Shown: positions 1-9,655, counted from the first letter of the stretch. The stretch: 64,000 nucleotides of DNA from Roseimarinus sediminis (GCF_050433125.1 NZ_JBNPXV010000018.1:1-64000), one strand, 5' to 3'. Notes: generated by a model from the letters alone, not told the origin. Translations and numbers: made by a program.

Positions 1-99
1 TCTTCCGAAAACTTACGTAAATGTCTGACTTTTTTTCCCGTTTTAATCATAATTATTTCTGTTTTAAAACGGTCAACCTATTTCAGGGAATGACAAATA
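1..99. other. Gene-free left edge of the window
   Basis: AT-rich sequence with no convincing reading frame. It lies outside the duplicated leader that starts near position 100 and may be the 3' flank of a gene beyond the window edge. Confidence 0.4.
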
Positions 100-815
100 A
101 GAAGGATGTAAAATATGTTCTCAGATCCATTTTCGGGTAAGATTAAAGTCGTGCATTCATACTGTCGTCCAGTCGTGCATTTACTTCTTAGTCTTTCTAA
201 TGACTTAGTGACCAGTGACTTTTTCTTTTTTTTTCATTTTTTTCATTTTTGAGGGTAACCTTTTTGCCTTTTTCGGAATTAACAGGTAGAAGGATTGCTG
301 ATTATTATTTAATTAAAACCATCGCATTGTCTGCATAGAATAAATTCAAATAAACAATAATTGAAATTATCAATTGCTTCGTATTGTTTTTTTTTAGATT
401 TGACCAAGTTGAACTGTAACTAAATTAAAGCCAATGAAACGAGCTTGATACGCTAACTGGCGGATGCGAGTTCCATTAGTCGCCATTGAAAATTATAAAT
501 TCAGACGAATGAATATCCCCCGGTATTCCAAAGCGCAAAGTCGCACATCATCGAATTGTAATTCAATTCATCATTGCATACATCATTAAATCGTTTTGCC
601 TATGGAGAAAGTCTGAAATAATCAAACGGTTATTGTCTTTTATTGCTGGCAGACTATATTACTAAGCTATTTCAGAAGTGAAACGAATTGGGATAGCAGT
701 TATGTAGAAGAAAGGCAACACAATCCGAAGATCATGCTGCCTAAAATTCACAATATTAATACAAGTATTAACATGGATTGGGAGCTGTATCTCCCATTTC
801 GCAAATCTAATTAAA
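100..815 (+). repeat. Duplicated leader, copy 1
   Basis: A long direct repeat, matched by 5723-6383 and ending at the start codon of a lipoprotein gene in both places. By eye the last 280 bp are about 90% identical. Copy 1 carries about 75 extra bases (about 436-510) that copy 2 lacks. Seen inside: AGTCGT-rich direct repeats (about 147-235), a promoter-like element (374-402), and then about 400 nt without a gene. That leader holds possible stems: AGTCTG 610-615 with CAGACT 650-655, GGCAACA with TGCTGCC (about 714-741, one mismatch), and TGGGAG 779-784 with CTCCCA 791-796, which is 20 nt before the ATG. The genes behind the two copies are not alike, so the DNA repeat is better conserved than the coding sequence it precedes. 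Confidence 0.85.
374..402 (+). promoter_or_regulatory. Promoter of the first lipoprotein operon
   Basis: TTG at 374-376 and TAGATTTG at 395-402, spaced 18 nt, fit the Bacteroidota housekeeping consensus TTTG-N19-TAnnTTTG. Both elements are also present in copy 2 of the repeat. It implies a 5' UTR of about 400 nt before the ATG at 816. Confidence 0.6.
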
Positions 816-1862
816 ATGAAAAATTTAATAATTATTTCAGGATTATTTTTATTACTTTTTAGTTGCACTGAGGAGCCCTTCTCGATTGAAGAAACTAAAC
901 AATATTCTAAATCACCAGCTGTTTTCGCTGATAATGGTGTGCTTCATTTAGCGGACAATTATCTGTCTCTTGTTGATAGTGTATTGGCCTTACCTGTTAA
1001 TGAACGTATTGCATGGGAGGAGAGTTTGGGTTTTACATCTTATAACACAGCTGTGTATAACCTATATGAAAAACTTGATCAGGCAGAAACAAGGGAAGCG
1101 TACGAAAAGATAGTTAAATCAAATTCTTCACTGGTTTTTTTTGATAACGATAGTACAATTACCAAAACAGTACCTTTTGCATTTTTTGGCGCGATAGCAA
1201 ATGAGAACAAGGAATTTGTTATTACCAACATCCCCCACATTTTAAAGGATGATGGAATTTATGAAGTTAAAAGTGAAAAACCAGTTAAAATAATGTCATT
1301 TGAAGATGAATGCAAGCTAAAATGTGGGCCGGTCGGCATGAATGGAGTTTATCCCACAGGTGATCGTTTTTGCCGATTGGGTTGTGTTAATAATTCTAAT
1401 CCGCTTATTGATATATGGGAGCTTGCCACTTTGAGTGACAGAAGGGTTTTTATGCAATATTCAATCTACAGAATACCTTACATGGGCGAAAGTAATGTGA
1501 ACGCCTATCGCATGGATTTTACTTTAAAAGGAGAAATAAAGAAGTGGCTGGTAGGTTGGAAGCCCTATAAAACCTTGCTTCATATCGAAAGTTTAACGGG
1601 GAAGTCCTTAAGCTATGACGTGAGGTTTGCTACTGATTCCCGTGTATATTTGCCCTGGTATTCAATTGAACCATTTGGTTATAGTGACCTTACATCCGTT
1701 GAAGTGTATGAAAAAACATGGACCTGGGAGGTGAAAGTTGATGAGGATCATTACGATGGGCGTAACACTGCAATACTTGTTGAACCTTGGTTTGATGAAA
1801 TTCATTTTGTTGGAGGTAGTCGGGGGATTGGAAATACAACTTTTATTTACGATAGAAGCTAA
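816..1862 (+). CDS. Surface lipoprotein, DUF4848-like
   Basis: A 348-residue lipoprotein. The N-terminus is a short lipoprotein signal with lipobox LLFSC (Cys17). The middle (about residues 40-165) has the pattern NERIAWEESLGF followed by an acidic helix and a short beta segment. This resembles the DUF4848 family of Bacteroides surface proteins, but I cannot confirm it without a search. A four-cysteine stretch around residues 165-190 (CKLKCG, FCRLGC) could form disulfides. The stop codon overlaps the start of the DUF4249 gene by one base, so the two are translationally coupled. The duplicated leader lies directly upstream. Role unknown; probably the exported partner of the downstream DUF4249/TonB receptor pair. 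Confidence 0.75.
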   Translation: MKNLIIISGLFLLLFSCTEEPFSIEETKQYSKSPAVFADNGVLHLADNYLSLVDSVLALPVNERIAWEESLGFTSYNTAVYNLYEKLDQAETREAYEKIVKSNSSLVFFDNDSTITKTVPFAFFGAIANENKEFVITNIPHILKDDGIYEVKSEKPVKIMSFEDECKLKCGPVGMNGVYPTGDRFCRLGCVNNSNPLIDIWELATLSDRRVFMQYSIYRIPYMGESNVNAYRMDFTLKGEIKKWLVGWKPYKTLLHIESLTGKSLSYDVRFATDSRVYLPWYSIEPFGYSDLTSVEVYEKTWTWEVKVDEDHYDGRNTAILVEPWFDEIHFVGGSRGIGNTTFIYDRS

Positions 1863-3007
1863 TGAAATTTAAGGTAAAAATATCAAAGGAAGATGCTAGC
1901 CTGCATCTTCCTTTAAATTGGATGGTGGTTTTCACCTTGATGCTTTGTTTTTCTTGTTCAAGTGAAATTTTCTTTGATTCCCATTACAAGAAAAACGAAA
2001 TTGTTGTGAATTCCCTTATTATGCCCGACAGTATTTTTTCTTGTCACTTAAGCAAACTTGTGGAGCCCCTGAAGGAAGAAATACCTGTTGTTGAAAATGC
2101 CAAGGTGGAAATTGAAAATGCCCAAACAGGAGAACAAGTTGCTGAGCTGTTTTATGCCGGGAATGGCTGGTATCGTGCGCTAAGAGAAAAACCCGAAGCA
2201 GGACAATCGTACAGATTAATGGTTGTAATTGACGGACATGATACCATTACTGCACAAACTAATATTCCCTATCCTGCTAAAGCTGAAGGTTTTGATCTTA
2301 AGTTTTTTGCTACACCAGACAAAACATCTGTTTACGGGTCACCAATGCACACTTTATCGTTTACGATTAATGATAATGCCGGGGTTGACAATTTCTTTCA
2401 CATGAGTTTTCATCTACTTCTTGAATTATATGCAATAATTGGAACCACTCCAGAAGATTCAGAATACATACCTTTAAGAGAATATGAAAATATGATAAAT
2501 TCAAATCAGGCTGTTATTGACGAAACCATGCAAATAAGACTCGACACTTTACTGAAGTTTTACCAGACACGACCATTTTATTGTACCGATCCGGTTATTG
2601 TAGTTGAGAATGTGATACCTGCAATGGATGCACCGCCATCTCTTATTTTTAGTGATCGATCATTTAGTGATTCTCATAAAATAATATATACAGATATTCA
2701 AAGTGATGGGAGCGGTGGTATGGGTGGTAATAATTTAACAATGTATAGTGGAGATAACTTGCTTTGTTTTAGGAGTTTGTCTCTTGAATTGTTTAATTAC
2801 ATGCAAAGCGCACGAAAGCAAAGACAAGCCTCCACGGAACAAAACTACAATCCATTAATTGGGAGTTTTGGTGCGCAAAACACCGAGGTGGATGTCTATT
2901 CCAATATTCAGAATGGATATGGGATTTTCGGAGGATACAGTGTGAAAAATTATATTATTGCCGAGGAAGGCAAAGAATACTGGTGGCATAAATATGTTGT
3001 TCAATAA
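1862..3007 (+). CDS. DUF4249 domain lipoprotein
   Basis: A 381-residue lipoprotein of the DUF4249 family, which in Bacteroidota is normally encoded beside a TonB-dependent receptor and is thought to act at the outer membrane. Seen: lipobox CFSC after a hydrophobic stretch (residues 21-32), then the family-typical segment IVVNSLIMPDS and a beta-rich body. The ATG at 1862 overlaps the previous stop (TAATG). A second in-frame ATG at 1922 gives a shorter signal without basic residues, so the upstream start is preferred. The next gene, a TonB receptor, begins 21 bp downstream. Substrate unknown. Confidence 0.85.
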   Translation: MKFKVKISKEDASLHLPLNWMVVFTLMLCFSCSSEIFFDSHYKKNEIVVNSLIMPDSIFSCHLSKLVEPLKEEIPVVENAKVEIENAQTGEQVAELFYAGNGWYRALREKPEAGQSYRLMVVIDGHDTITAQTNIPYPAKAEGFDLKFFATPDKTSVYGSPMHTLSFTINDNAGVDNFFHMSFHLLLELYAIIGTTPEDSEYIPLREYENMINSNQAVIDETMQIRLDTLLKFYQTRPFYCTDPVIVVENVIPAMDAPPSLIFSDRSFSDSHKIIYTDIQSDGSGGMGGNNLTMYSGDNLLCFRSLSLELFNYMQSARKQRQASTEQNYNPLIGSFGAQNTEVDVYSNIQNGYGIFGGYSVKNYIIAEEGKEYWWHKYVVQ

Positions 3008-3028
3008 ACCCGTTCGACCCTGGCAACC

Positions 3029-5491
3029 ATGAAATATATTAAAACATTCTCAATTGCAATTTTGATGCTAATCATCTCTGCTCCTTCGTTTAGTCAGATT
3101 CATCTTTCAGGTCATGTGTACGATGCCCAAACAAAGGAATCTTTAATCGGGGCGAATGTAATTGATAGGAATACAGCTTCAGGTACAAGCAGCAACGAAT
3201 ACGGGTATTTTAATCTGCGTGTAAGGCAAGGAGTTACCACAGTGAAGTGTTCTTTCATTGGATATGTATCTTTTGAAAAAGAAGTAATTATACAAAAAGA
3301 TACGGTTTTGAACATTTATCTGGAACCGGGTTATCAGTTAAATGAATTGACGGTAACTGGCAGTAATTCTCATGTCAGGTCAGAGACTGGTCTGGTGACC
3401 ATGTCTTCAGCTTTGATGGAGATGCTCCCTTCGCTTGCCGGCGAAGTGGATGTGATTAAATCGCTCCAAACCATGCCCGGTATCAGTCCGGCCAGCGAAG
3501 GCAGTGCTTCCCTGTTGGTTAGGGGTGGGAACCCCGATGGCAATTTGATTCTTTTGGACGATGTTCCTATGTACTACACAGGTCATCTGGGCGGTTTTAC
3601 ATCTATCTTTGATGAAAGTGCCATTAAAAGTCTGAAGGTTTATAAGGCCGGATTTCCGGCACGTTACGGAGGAAGACTATCTTCCGTAGTCGATATTCGT
3701 ACCAGGGATGGCAACATGAAAGAACATCGATGGGAAGCTCAGATTGGTACACTGGTTTCAAAATTTGCGTATAATGGACCACTTATACAAGACAAGACTT
3801 CTTTTTCAGTATCCTACAGGCAGTCGAACCTGAACTGGTTTTTAAAACCATTTACCTATTTTTCACTTTTTGACAAAGAAGGGAGACTTTCTTATAAATT
3901 TTACGATCTGAATGTAAAAGTAAATCATATTGTGTCAGACAAAGATCGGATCTATGTTGGTTTTTACCGCGGAAAAGATGTTTATGATTCCAAAATGAAT
4001 TTCTCCGATGATGAAAGTTTTGATTACCGATACCAATATAAACTTGAAGATGGTATAGGCTGGGGGAGTAAGGTTGGCAGCATACGGTGGAACCATGTTT
4101 TCAAACCAACTCTTTTTGTCAATCTAACCATGGCAGGGATGATTTATAACTATCATCAGTACGGTGAACTGAATCAGGTTGAATACGTTTCAAAAGAAAT
4201 GGCTCAATATCAGAAGTCGGAATTCTTCTCAAAAGTTAGGGACTACCTGCTTAAAGCTGATTTTAACTGGGATGCTGGCACTAAATCGTTGGTACGTTTT
4301 GGTGCGGCAACAACTTTTCATCAGTACCAGCCTTTTTCCTCCATGAGCGAATACAAAATTGACAGCACTGTTTTTCTCAATGAATACTATTCGAAGGTTG
4401 GATATCCTGCTGCCTATCAACATACAAATGGCATGAAAAAGATAGCTGCTACCGAGTTAGCATCGTACGGAGAATATCAGCTACAATTAGAAAAGTTCAG
4501 TTTAAATGCAGGAGTCCACGGTGTGGTATATATACTCGATCATGAGTATTTTACCTCTTTGCAACCGAGGTTCTCTGCGGTATATCAATTCATAAAACAA
4601 GCATCCGTTAAAACGTCTTATGCCAGAATGGAGCAGTTTACCCACATGCTTTCATCGGACAATGCAGGTGGAATGCCCTCTGATATTTGGGTGCCAGTGG
4701 GTGGTATAGTTCTTCCGTCAAAATCGGATCAGCTAAGCCTTGGACTTTTCTTTGAACAAGAAGCAATAGGATTGAAGTGGAATATAGATGCTTTCTACAA
4801 GTCACTTAACCAACTTATAGATTTTCAAAAAGGTGGAAATATCTTTACTGTTGGAGATGAATGGCAGGATGTGACAGAGACCGGTGGTAAAGGAAGGGTT
4901 GCAGGATTTGAGATTTATGCTGAAAAAACATCAGATAAGTTAACGACCTGGGTGGGATATACCTGGACAAAGAACGATCGCTTATTTGAAAACCTGAATG
5001 AAGGTAATCCCTTTCCAGCAAAATATGAACGTCGTCATGATTTTGAGATAACAACTAACTACCGATTCAATAAAAAAGTTGATATTTCAGCTACCTGGAA
5101 TTATGCTTCAGGAATTTTTCAAACCCTGGGTGCAGCAAGAGGAAAAGGTTTGGATCTTTTTTCCAATAATTCTTATAGCATGGAACTCGATAGTTATTAC
5201 GAGGATTCAGGATATGACGTTTATAATGTATACGTATATGGAAGAAAAAATAATTATCAGTATCCTCCTTACCACCGTTTGGATTTAAGCGTTCGGTTCA
5301 GAAAACAAAAAAAGCATGGGGTAAGAAGTCTTAGTCTTGGTGTAATCAATGCCTACAATCGTCAAAATCCATATACTGTTTATTATTACTATGGCGATCG
5401 AAAAACTGGAGTACCAACATTGAAGCAAAAGAGTATGTTTCCTATCCTACCCTCTGTTAGCTGGAAATATGTATGGGGGGAGAAACTGTAA
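3029..5491 (+). CDS. TonB-dependent outer membrane receptor
   Basis: An 820-residue receptor. Order of parts: signal peptide ending SFSQ (about 1-23), a carboxypeptidase-like regulatory domain (about 25-110, LSGHVYDAQTKESLIGANV), a plug (about 120-225, with LVRGGNPDGNLILLDDVPM and FPARYGGRLSSVVDIR), then a 22-strand type barrel to the C-terminus. It is last in a three-gene operon with the DUF4249 lipoprotein and the DUF4848-like lipoprotein, and a strong terminator follows. This plug type (PARYGGRLSSV) is typical of receptors paired with DUF4249 rather than SusD. The cargo cannot be read from the sequence. Confidence 0.92.
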   Translation: MKYIKTFSIAILMLIISAPSFSQIHLSGHVYDAQTKESLIGANVIDRNTASGTSSNEYGYFNLRVRQGVTTVKCSFIGYVSFEKEVIIQKDTVLNIYLEPGYQLNELTVTGSNSHVRSETGLVTMSSALMEMLPSLAGEVDVIKSLQTMPGISPASEGSASLLVRGGNPDGNLILLDDVPMYYTGHLGGFTSIFDESAIKSLKVYKAGFPARYGGRLSSVVDIRTRDGNMKEHRWEAQIGTLVSKFAYNGPLIQDKTSFSVSYRQSNLNWFLKPFTYFSLFDKEGRLSYKFYDLNVKVNHIVSDKDRIYVGFYRGKDVYDSKMNFSDDESFDYRYQYKLEDGIGWGSKVGSIRWNHVFKPTLFVNLTMAGMIYNYHQYGELNQVEYVSKEMAQYQKSEFFSKVRDYLLKADFNWDAGTKSLVRFGAATTFHQYQPFSSMSEYKIDSTVFLNEYYSKVGYPAAYQHTNGMKKIAATELASYGEYQLQLEKFSLNAGVHGVVYILDHEYFTSLQPRFSAVYQFIKQASVKTSYARMEQFTHMLSSDNAGGMPSDIWVPVGGIVLPSKSDQLSLGLFFEQEAIGLKWNIDAFYKSLNQLIDFQKGGNIFTVGDEWQDVTETGGKGRVAGFEIYAEKTSDKLTTWVGYTWTKNDRLFENLNEGNPFPAKYERRHDFEITTNYRFNKKVDISATWNYASGIFQTLGAARGKGLDLFSNNSYSMELDSYYEDSGYDVYNVYVYGRKNNYQYPPYHRLDLSVRFRKQKKHGVRSLSLGVINAYNRQNPYTVYYYYGDRKTGVPTLKQKSMFPILPSVSWKYVWGEKL

Positions 5492-5566
5492 GGTGTTTCA
5501 CCCTTTTTATCACTTAGAGAAAAATATTTTCCTGCTTTTGAACGCTTTCAGCTAACCTGCGATGTT

Positions 5567-5602
5567 GTAAGCGCCAAAAAAGCGTTTTTTGCTTACTTTT
5601 TT
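5567..5602 (+). terminator. Terminator after the TonB receptor
   Basis: Perfect arms GTAAGC (5567-5572) and GCTTAC (5591-5596) enclose an AAAAAA/TTTTTT second stem and are followed by six T. The position 75 bp after the receptor stop fits the end of the operon. Confidence 0.75.
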
Positions 5603-5722
5603 ACTGTGACGCCAGTTGATACGTCAAAAATACACCGCGAGGCGTATTGGTGTGGATTTAAACGCATTTCAGCTAAGTTGTTCAATGGTAATGAAGATTT
5701 TAGATAATAGACTATGGATAAA

Positions 5723-6383
5723 AAGAAGTATAATACGTTCTCAGATCCATTTTCGGGTAAGTTTAAAGTCGTGTAGTCGTTTAGTCGTGCATTCATACCG
5801 TCGTCCAGTCGTGCATTTACTTCTTGGTCTTTCTTACCAATGACTTAGTGACTAGTGACTTTTTCCTTTTTTTTTCATTTTTTTCTCTTTTGAGGGTAAC
5901 CTTTTTGCCTTTTTCGGAATTAACAGGTAGAAGCCTTCCTGATTATTATTTCATTAAAACCATCGTATGGTCTGCATAGAATTAATTTAAATAAACAATA
6001 ATTGAACACATCAATTGCTTCGTGTTGTTTTTTTTTTAGATTTGGGCAAGTTAAACTGTAACTGAATTAAAGCCAATGAATATCCCCCGGTATTCCAAAG
6101 CGCAAAGTCGCACACCATCGAAAAGTTTTTCAATTCATCATTGCATACATCATAAAATTATGTTGCCTATGGAGAATGTCTGAAAGAATCAATCGGTAAT
6201 TGTCTTTTATTGCTGGCAGACTAACATTACTAAGCTATTTCAGAAGTGAAACGAATTGGGATAGCAGTAATGTAAAAGAAAGGCAACACAACCCGAAGAT
6301 CATGCTGCCTAAAATTCACAAATTAATATAAATATTAACATGGATTGGGAGCTGTATCTCCCTGTTCGCAAATGTAGAATAAA
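5723..6383 (+). repeat. Duplicated leader, copy 2
   Basis: Second copy of the leader at 100-815, ending at the ATG of the 410-residue lipoprotein gene. It lacks about 75 bp present in copy 1 but keeps the promoter, the AGTCGT-rich start and the core of each possible stem. The outermost base pairs of two stems are lost here (TGTCTG...CAGACT; TGGGAG...CTCCCT), so strict covariation is not shown. The rest of this gene-free stretch (5492-5722) holds the terminator and a short direct repeat, CGC(T/A)TTTCAGCTAA, near 5543 and 5663. Confidence 0.85.
6015..6044 (+). promoter_or_regulatory. Promoter of the second lipoprotein operon
   Basis: TTG 6015-6017, 19 nt spacing, TAGATTTG 6037-6044. The same element lies in copy 1 at 374-402. 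It gives a 5' UTR of about 330 nt before the ATG at 6384. Confidence 0.6.
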
Positions 6384-7616
6384 ATGAACGCAAATCGTTT
6401 ATCTGTATTAATTATTCTTTTAATACTATTCTCTTGCAATGATGCAGAGCAGTCAATAGTTATGGGGCATACTAAATATAGTGAAACTAACATTTTAGAT
6501 AATATCCCTTTTATTCAGAATCCCTATGATGTAGAACACTATTTGGAGGTTTATGAAGACGATGATGATGAAAGGATCAATAGATCGCTGTATGAGCTTA
6601 GCCTTATTTCACGTGAGATTTTGAAGACAGGTGATTGGAATGAACTAATTATTTCAAAAGCCAAAGAAAATCTTAGTGCGACAATGAGTCTGAATGATTT
6701 TGTTTCAATATCTAATCTGAAGTCGGGGAATATGAAAATAATGGATTTAAAGCATAAATTAAAAACAATTGATTTAACCCACGTATCAAGAAATCCATAT
6801 AAAAGTGGAGTTGTTGAAAAGTATATTCCAGCCTTTTATGCGCCTAATATTGATGTTGCAGATTTTACCAAACAAGCGATAATTAGTCCCGGTGTAGAGG
6901 TAAATAGTGAATTGGCTAAGGTTGCTCATTTAGAAGATTATATTGTTTGCTGGATCTATAATGAGAATGGAGAATTGCAGGAGTTCCTTATTAATGAAGA
7001 AATTGCAATGAAAACAACCCATCCGATTTTTATTGTTGACAATGCAAGTGAAGAATTAATGAATGTTCCAAGCTCTTATCGAATTGACGAAAATGAACTC
7101 CATGATCCGATTTTGAAATCTGCGAGTTATCAATTCGGGATTGATATTCATGAATACAATTTGGATTATCGTTTTGAAGGGAGTGGAAATTCGGAATATT
7201 GGGTGCAGTGTCTTCATATATGGCCAGATGGAGAAGATCATGGGCCGGAAAGAAAGTTAACTCGTTCAATTGAACGAGAAATTGCAGTAGTCGATAAAGA
7301 TGATATTGGAGAAGATTTAACAACATGGTATCATTTAGCCGCTGCAGATTATACGACTCCGCTCGATGATCATGGTATATTCTGGAATACTTATGAGCGT
7401 GATTGGTTTAGAAGTGAAAAACCACTTGGTGAACCTGAATATAATGGTACTAAATTGTATTATTATGGCAATATGCATTACGATAGTGACTGGTATGGTT
7501 TTAAACCCGAGGATATTATGGATAGTTGGATAGATTTGGAGACCTTATATAATTCCTGGGCTATTTGGTATTCTAGTTCCCATTCGACAGCCCGATTGTG
7601 GAGAACAAATTATTAG
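6384..7616 (+). CDS. Hypothetical surface lipoprotein, 410 residues
   Basis: A 410-residue protein with a lipoprotein signal (lipobox LFSC, Cys18) and no family I recognise. An acidic stretch (EDDDDE, about residues 57-63) follows the anchor. The C-terminal half is rich in Trp and Tyr and ends with a Ser/His-rich stretch (YSSSHSTARLW). It shares no clear sequence with the 348-residue lipoprotein, although both sit behind the same duplicated leader. A small outer membrane protein gene starts 5 bp after its stop. Likely displayed on the cell surface; function unknown. Confidence 0.75.
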   Translation: MNANRLSVLIILLILFSCNDAEQSIVMGHTKYSETNILDNIPFIQNPYDVEHYLEVYEDDDDERINRSLYELSLISREILKTGDWNELIISKAKENLSATMSLNDFVSISNLKSGNMKIMDLKHKLKTIDLTHVSRNPYKSGVVEKYIPAFYAPNIDVADFTKQAIISPGVEVNSELAKVAHLEDYIVCWIYNENGELQEFLINEEIAMKTTHPIFIVDNASEELMNVPSSYRIDENELHDPILKSASYQFGIDIHEYNLDYRFEGSGNSEYWVQCLHIWPDGEDHGPERKLTRSIEREIAVVDKDDIGEDLTTWYHLAAADYTTPLDDHGIFWNTYERDWFRSEKPLGEPEYNGTKLYYYGNMHYDSDWYGFKPEDIMDSWIDLETLYNSWAIWYSSSHSTARLWRTNY

Positions 7617-7621
7617 TTACT

Positions 7622-8254
7622 ATGAAAGGCCTCTGGAAAATTGTCATTATTCTATTAATCGTATTTTGTTTTTATAAAAGTAAGGCACAACAACTTTCAC
7701 TTGCTTATAATTCAACTTTTTCAGGAAGAAATTGTGCTCTTACTTTCATAAAGGATATTGGACGAAGTGAAATTGGTGCAGGAATACGCTACAATATTAA
7801 CATGTGGTCCCATCCTGATGATCAACAAAAAATGTTCTATAAAAGGCAGTATGCTACTGAACCTTTGCATCATCTAGGACTTCAAACTTATTTTCACCAA
7901 TATGTTTGGTCTGTACTTTATGTTTTCTATGACCTGCAATTATCCTATTCAGAAACTTTTAATCGAATGTATTTTTCAGTTATGTACGATCCTAAGGCTG
8001 AAGAACCCTATACAAGGGAAGATATTTTATACCATAAGGTAGAAGAGTATTTTGGACCTTTCATCTGGGTTGAACAATATATTGGTTTCGGAGTAAGGTT
8101 TGAAATCACAGAATCTATACTTCTGTCCCAAAAAATAGGGTTGGGAATTTGTCACCTTATCGGAAGTGATGATCAATTGCCTCAAACATGGAATAGAACT
8201 GAATATGGCTTTGGGCATACAATAAGTATTGGTTTATCATATAAGTTCTGGTAA
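7622..8254 (+). CDS. Small outer membrane beta-barrel-like protein
   Basis: About 210 residues. The ATG at 7622 gives a clean signal peptide (MKGLWKIVIILLIVF...SKAQQ); an upstream in-frame ATG at 7598 overlaps the previous gene and is less likely. The mature part alternates polar and aromatic residues and ends SIGLSYKFW, a C-terminal aromatic residue typical of outer membrane barrels. It is coupled to the 410-residue lipoprotein gene (5 bp gap). No family is recognised. A receptor remnant follows directly. Confidence 0.7.
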   Translation: MKGLWKIVIILLIVFCFYKSKAQQLSLAYNSTFSGRNCALTFIKDIGRSEIGAGIRYNINMWSHPDDQQKMFYKRQYATEPLHHLGLQTYFHQYVWSVLYVFYDLQLSYSETFNRMYFSVMYDPKAEEPYTREDILYHKVEEYFGPFIWVEQYIGFGVRFEITESILLSQKIGLGICHLIGSDDQLPQTWNRTEYGFGHTISIGLSYKFW

Positions 8255-8271
8255 CTATTCAGTCGCGTCTA

Positions 8272-8805
8272 ATGCTAATTGTTTTTGGAGTTCACATAAG
8301 GGGTTTTGGCCCTGCTTCCATAGCCTATACGCTTTCAAAATCGGTCCGTCGGTTTGACGCGATCAATAACGGAAAAGTTTTCCCGTTCAGCCACGACCGT
8401 AGGCACAACCTTTCGGTCGTATCAAACTATAAAATTGATACGAACAAGGAAATTACCGCTTCGTGGGTATATACTTCGGGCTATTATATCACGCTGAATT
8501 ACAATTGGTATGTTATCAACATTAATGGGCACACTCAATTAGTCGAAAATTATGCCGAGCGGAATAATTATCGTACGCCGGCTTATCATCGGCTTGATCT
8601 TTCGTACAGCACATCGAAACAAAAGAAAAAGGGAGTACGCACCTGGACTTTTGGATTGTATAACACGTATAACCGCATTAATCCGTTCATGGTTTACCCT
8701 AAAATGGTTGATAACAATGAAGCAGGTAGCGAAACAAATAGAAAGCTTACCGTAGGTGGCTTATTTCCCATTATACCATCGGTGAGTTATGGGTTTGCTT
8801 TCTAA
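8272..8805 (+). pseudogene. C-terminal remnant of a TonB-dependent receptor
   Basis: An open frame of 177 codons that is only the last ~165 residues of a receptor barrel. Homology seems to start near 8311 (AYTLSKSVRRFD, then FPFSHDRRHNL, YRTPAYHRLDLSYS and a closing VSYGFAF). Compare YPPYHRLDLSVRFRKQKKHGVRS in spirit with QKKKGVRTWTFGLYN here: it is a paralogue of the receptor at 3029-5491. There is no signal peptide, plug or most of the barrel, so it cannot be a working receptor. Best read as the surviving 3' end of a gene whose front was deleted or replaced. Confidence 0.85.
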
Positions 8806-8845
8806 TGTGTTAAAGCGAATTTAAGCGTATCTCTGTTTAGTTTCC

Positions 8846-9475
8846 TTAGTTGTCCGAGCGGCGCAATACTTTTACGATACCCTGATCTTCAAGTGATATT
8901 TCTTTTTTTCCTATGGTCAGTCGGTGAAACTCTTTTTGAGTAATTGAATTTAAACCCCCCGAAAAGGTTCCGTATTGTTTGATTACCGTAAACTGTAATA
9001 CATAAACTTTTCCTGCCGGTGTCTGATCTTCAAAACTTGAAGTAAGATGTTCGTAGGTTTCACCAGGATTTTCACCTTCGGGTTTCGTAAACGTTTGAAC
9101 GATCTCAAAACGGGGCAGCATGTTTTCTGCCAGGTTTTTGGTGCTTTTGGCATTCAGTTTTACAAAACCATCGGGACGTTGCCACAGATAAGCCTGCTCT
9201 TCGTGGTTGAAGGCAGTAACAATGTCGCTGTCAAATTTTTCTTTTTTCTTTTTATCAAGCTGTCGCACGGTATGTTCGGGCACATCGATGGCTATGTAAT
9301 AATTACCCGGATCGAGATCAGCAAATTCAAATTCTCCGTTTAAACCAATTTTTACCATGCTTACCACCTCACTGTTGGCAGCTTTCTCAAGGTACACGCT
9401 TGCTCCGGTAAGTGCTTCATCCGGAAAACCAAAAAGTGAAAACTGAAGCAGAAAAAAAAGTATTGTTGTATTCAT
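8846..9475 (-). CDS. Secreted protein with a carboxypeptidase-regulatory-like fold
   Basis: 209 residues, with a signal-like N-terminus (MNTTILFFLLQFSLFGF). It is followed by a short beta-sandwich pattern, ALTGASVYLEKA...GEFEFADLDPGNYYIAI, resembling the carboxypeptidase regulatory-like repeats common in Bacteroidota exported proteins. The remaining ~130 residues match nothing I know. A lysine-rich stretch (LDKKKKEKFDSD) lies near residue 75. It is transcribed alone, divergent from the flavoprotein gene and convergent with the receptor remnant. Function unknown. Confidence 0.65.
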   Translation of the reverse strand: MNTTILFFLLQFSLFGFPDEALTGASVYLEKAANSEVVSMVKIGLNGEFEFADLDPGNYYIAIDVPEHTVRQLDKKKKEKFDSDIVTAFNHEEQAYLWQRPDGFVKLNAKSTKNLAENMLPRFEIVQTFTKPEGENPGETYEHLTSSFEDQTPAGKVYVLQFTVIKQYGTFSGGLNSITQKEFHRLTIGKKEISLEDQGIVKVLRRSDN

Positions 9476-9655
9476 TTCGCAGATTTTTAAAGTTTATAAA
9501 TAAACAGTGATAATGCATTATATGTTCAGTAAAAGTCGAACAATATTTTACAATATATGACTTTTCGGCCTTGAGGGTCTTGTTTGTGTGAACTTAATCA
9601 CAGAAAAGGCTGAGTGAAAAAAACATCTTTGCACTTTCAACTGAAAAAGTATAAA

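Noticed and set aside
662..868. 68-codon minus-strand frame in the leader
   Set aside because: Overlaps the lipoprotein start and the leader repeat; no homology and not kept in copy 2.
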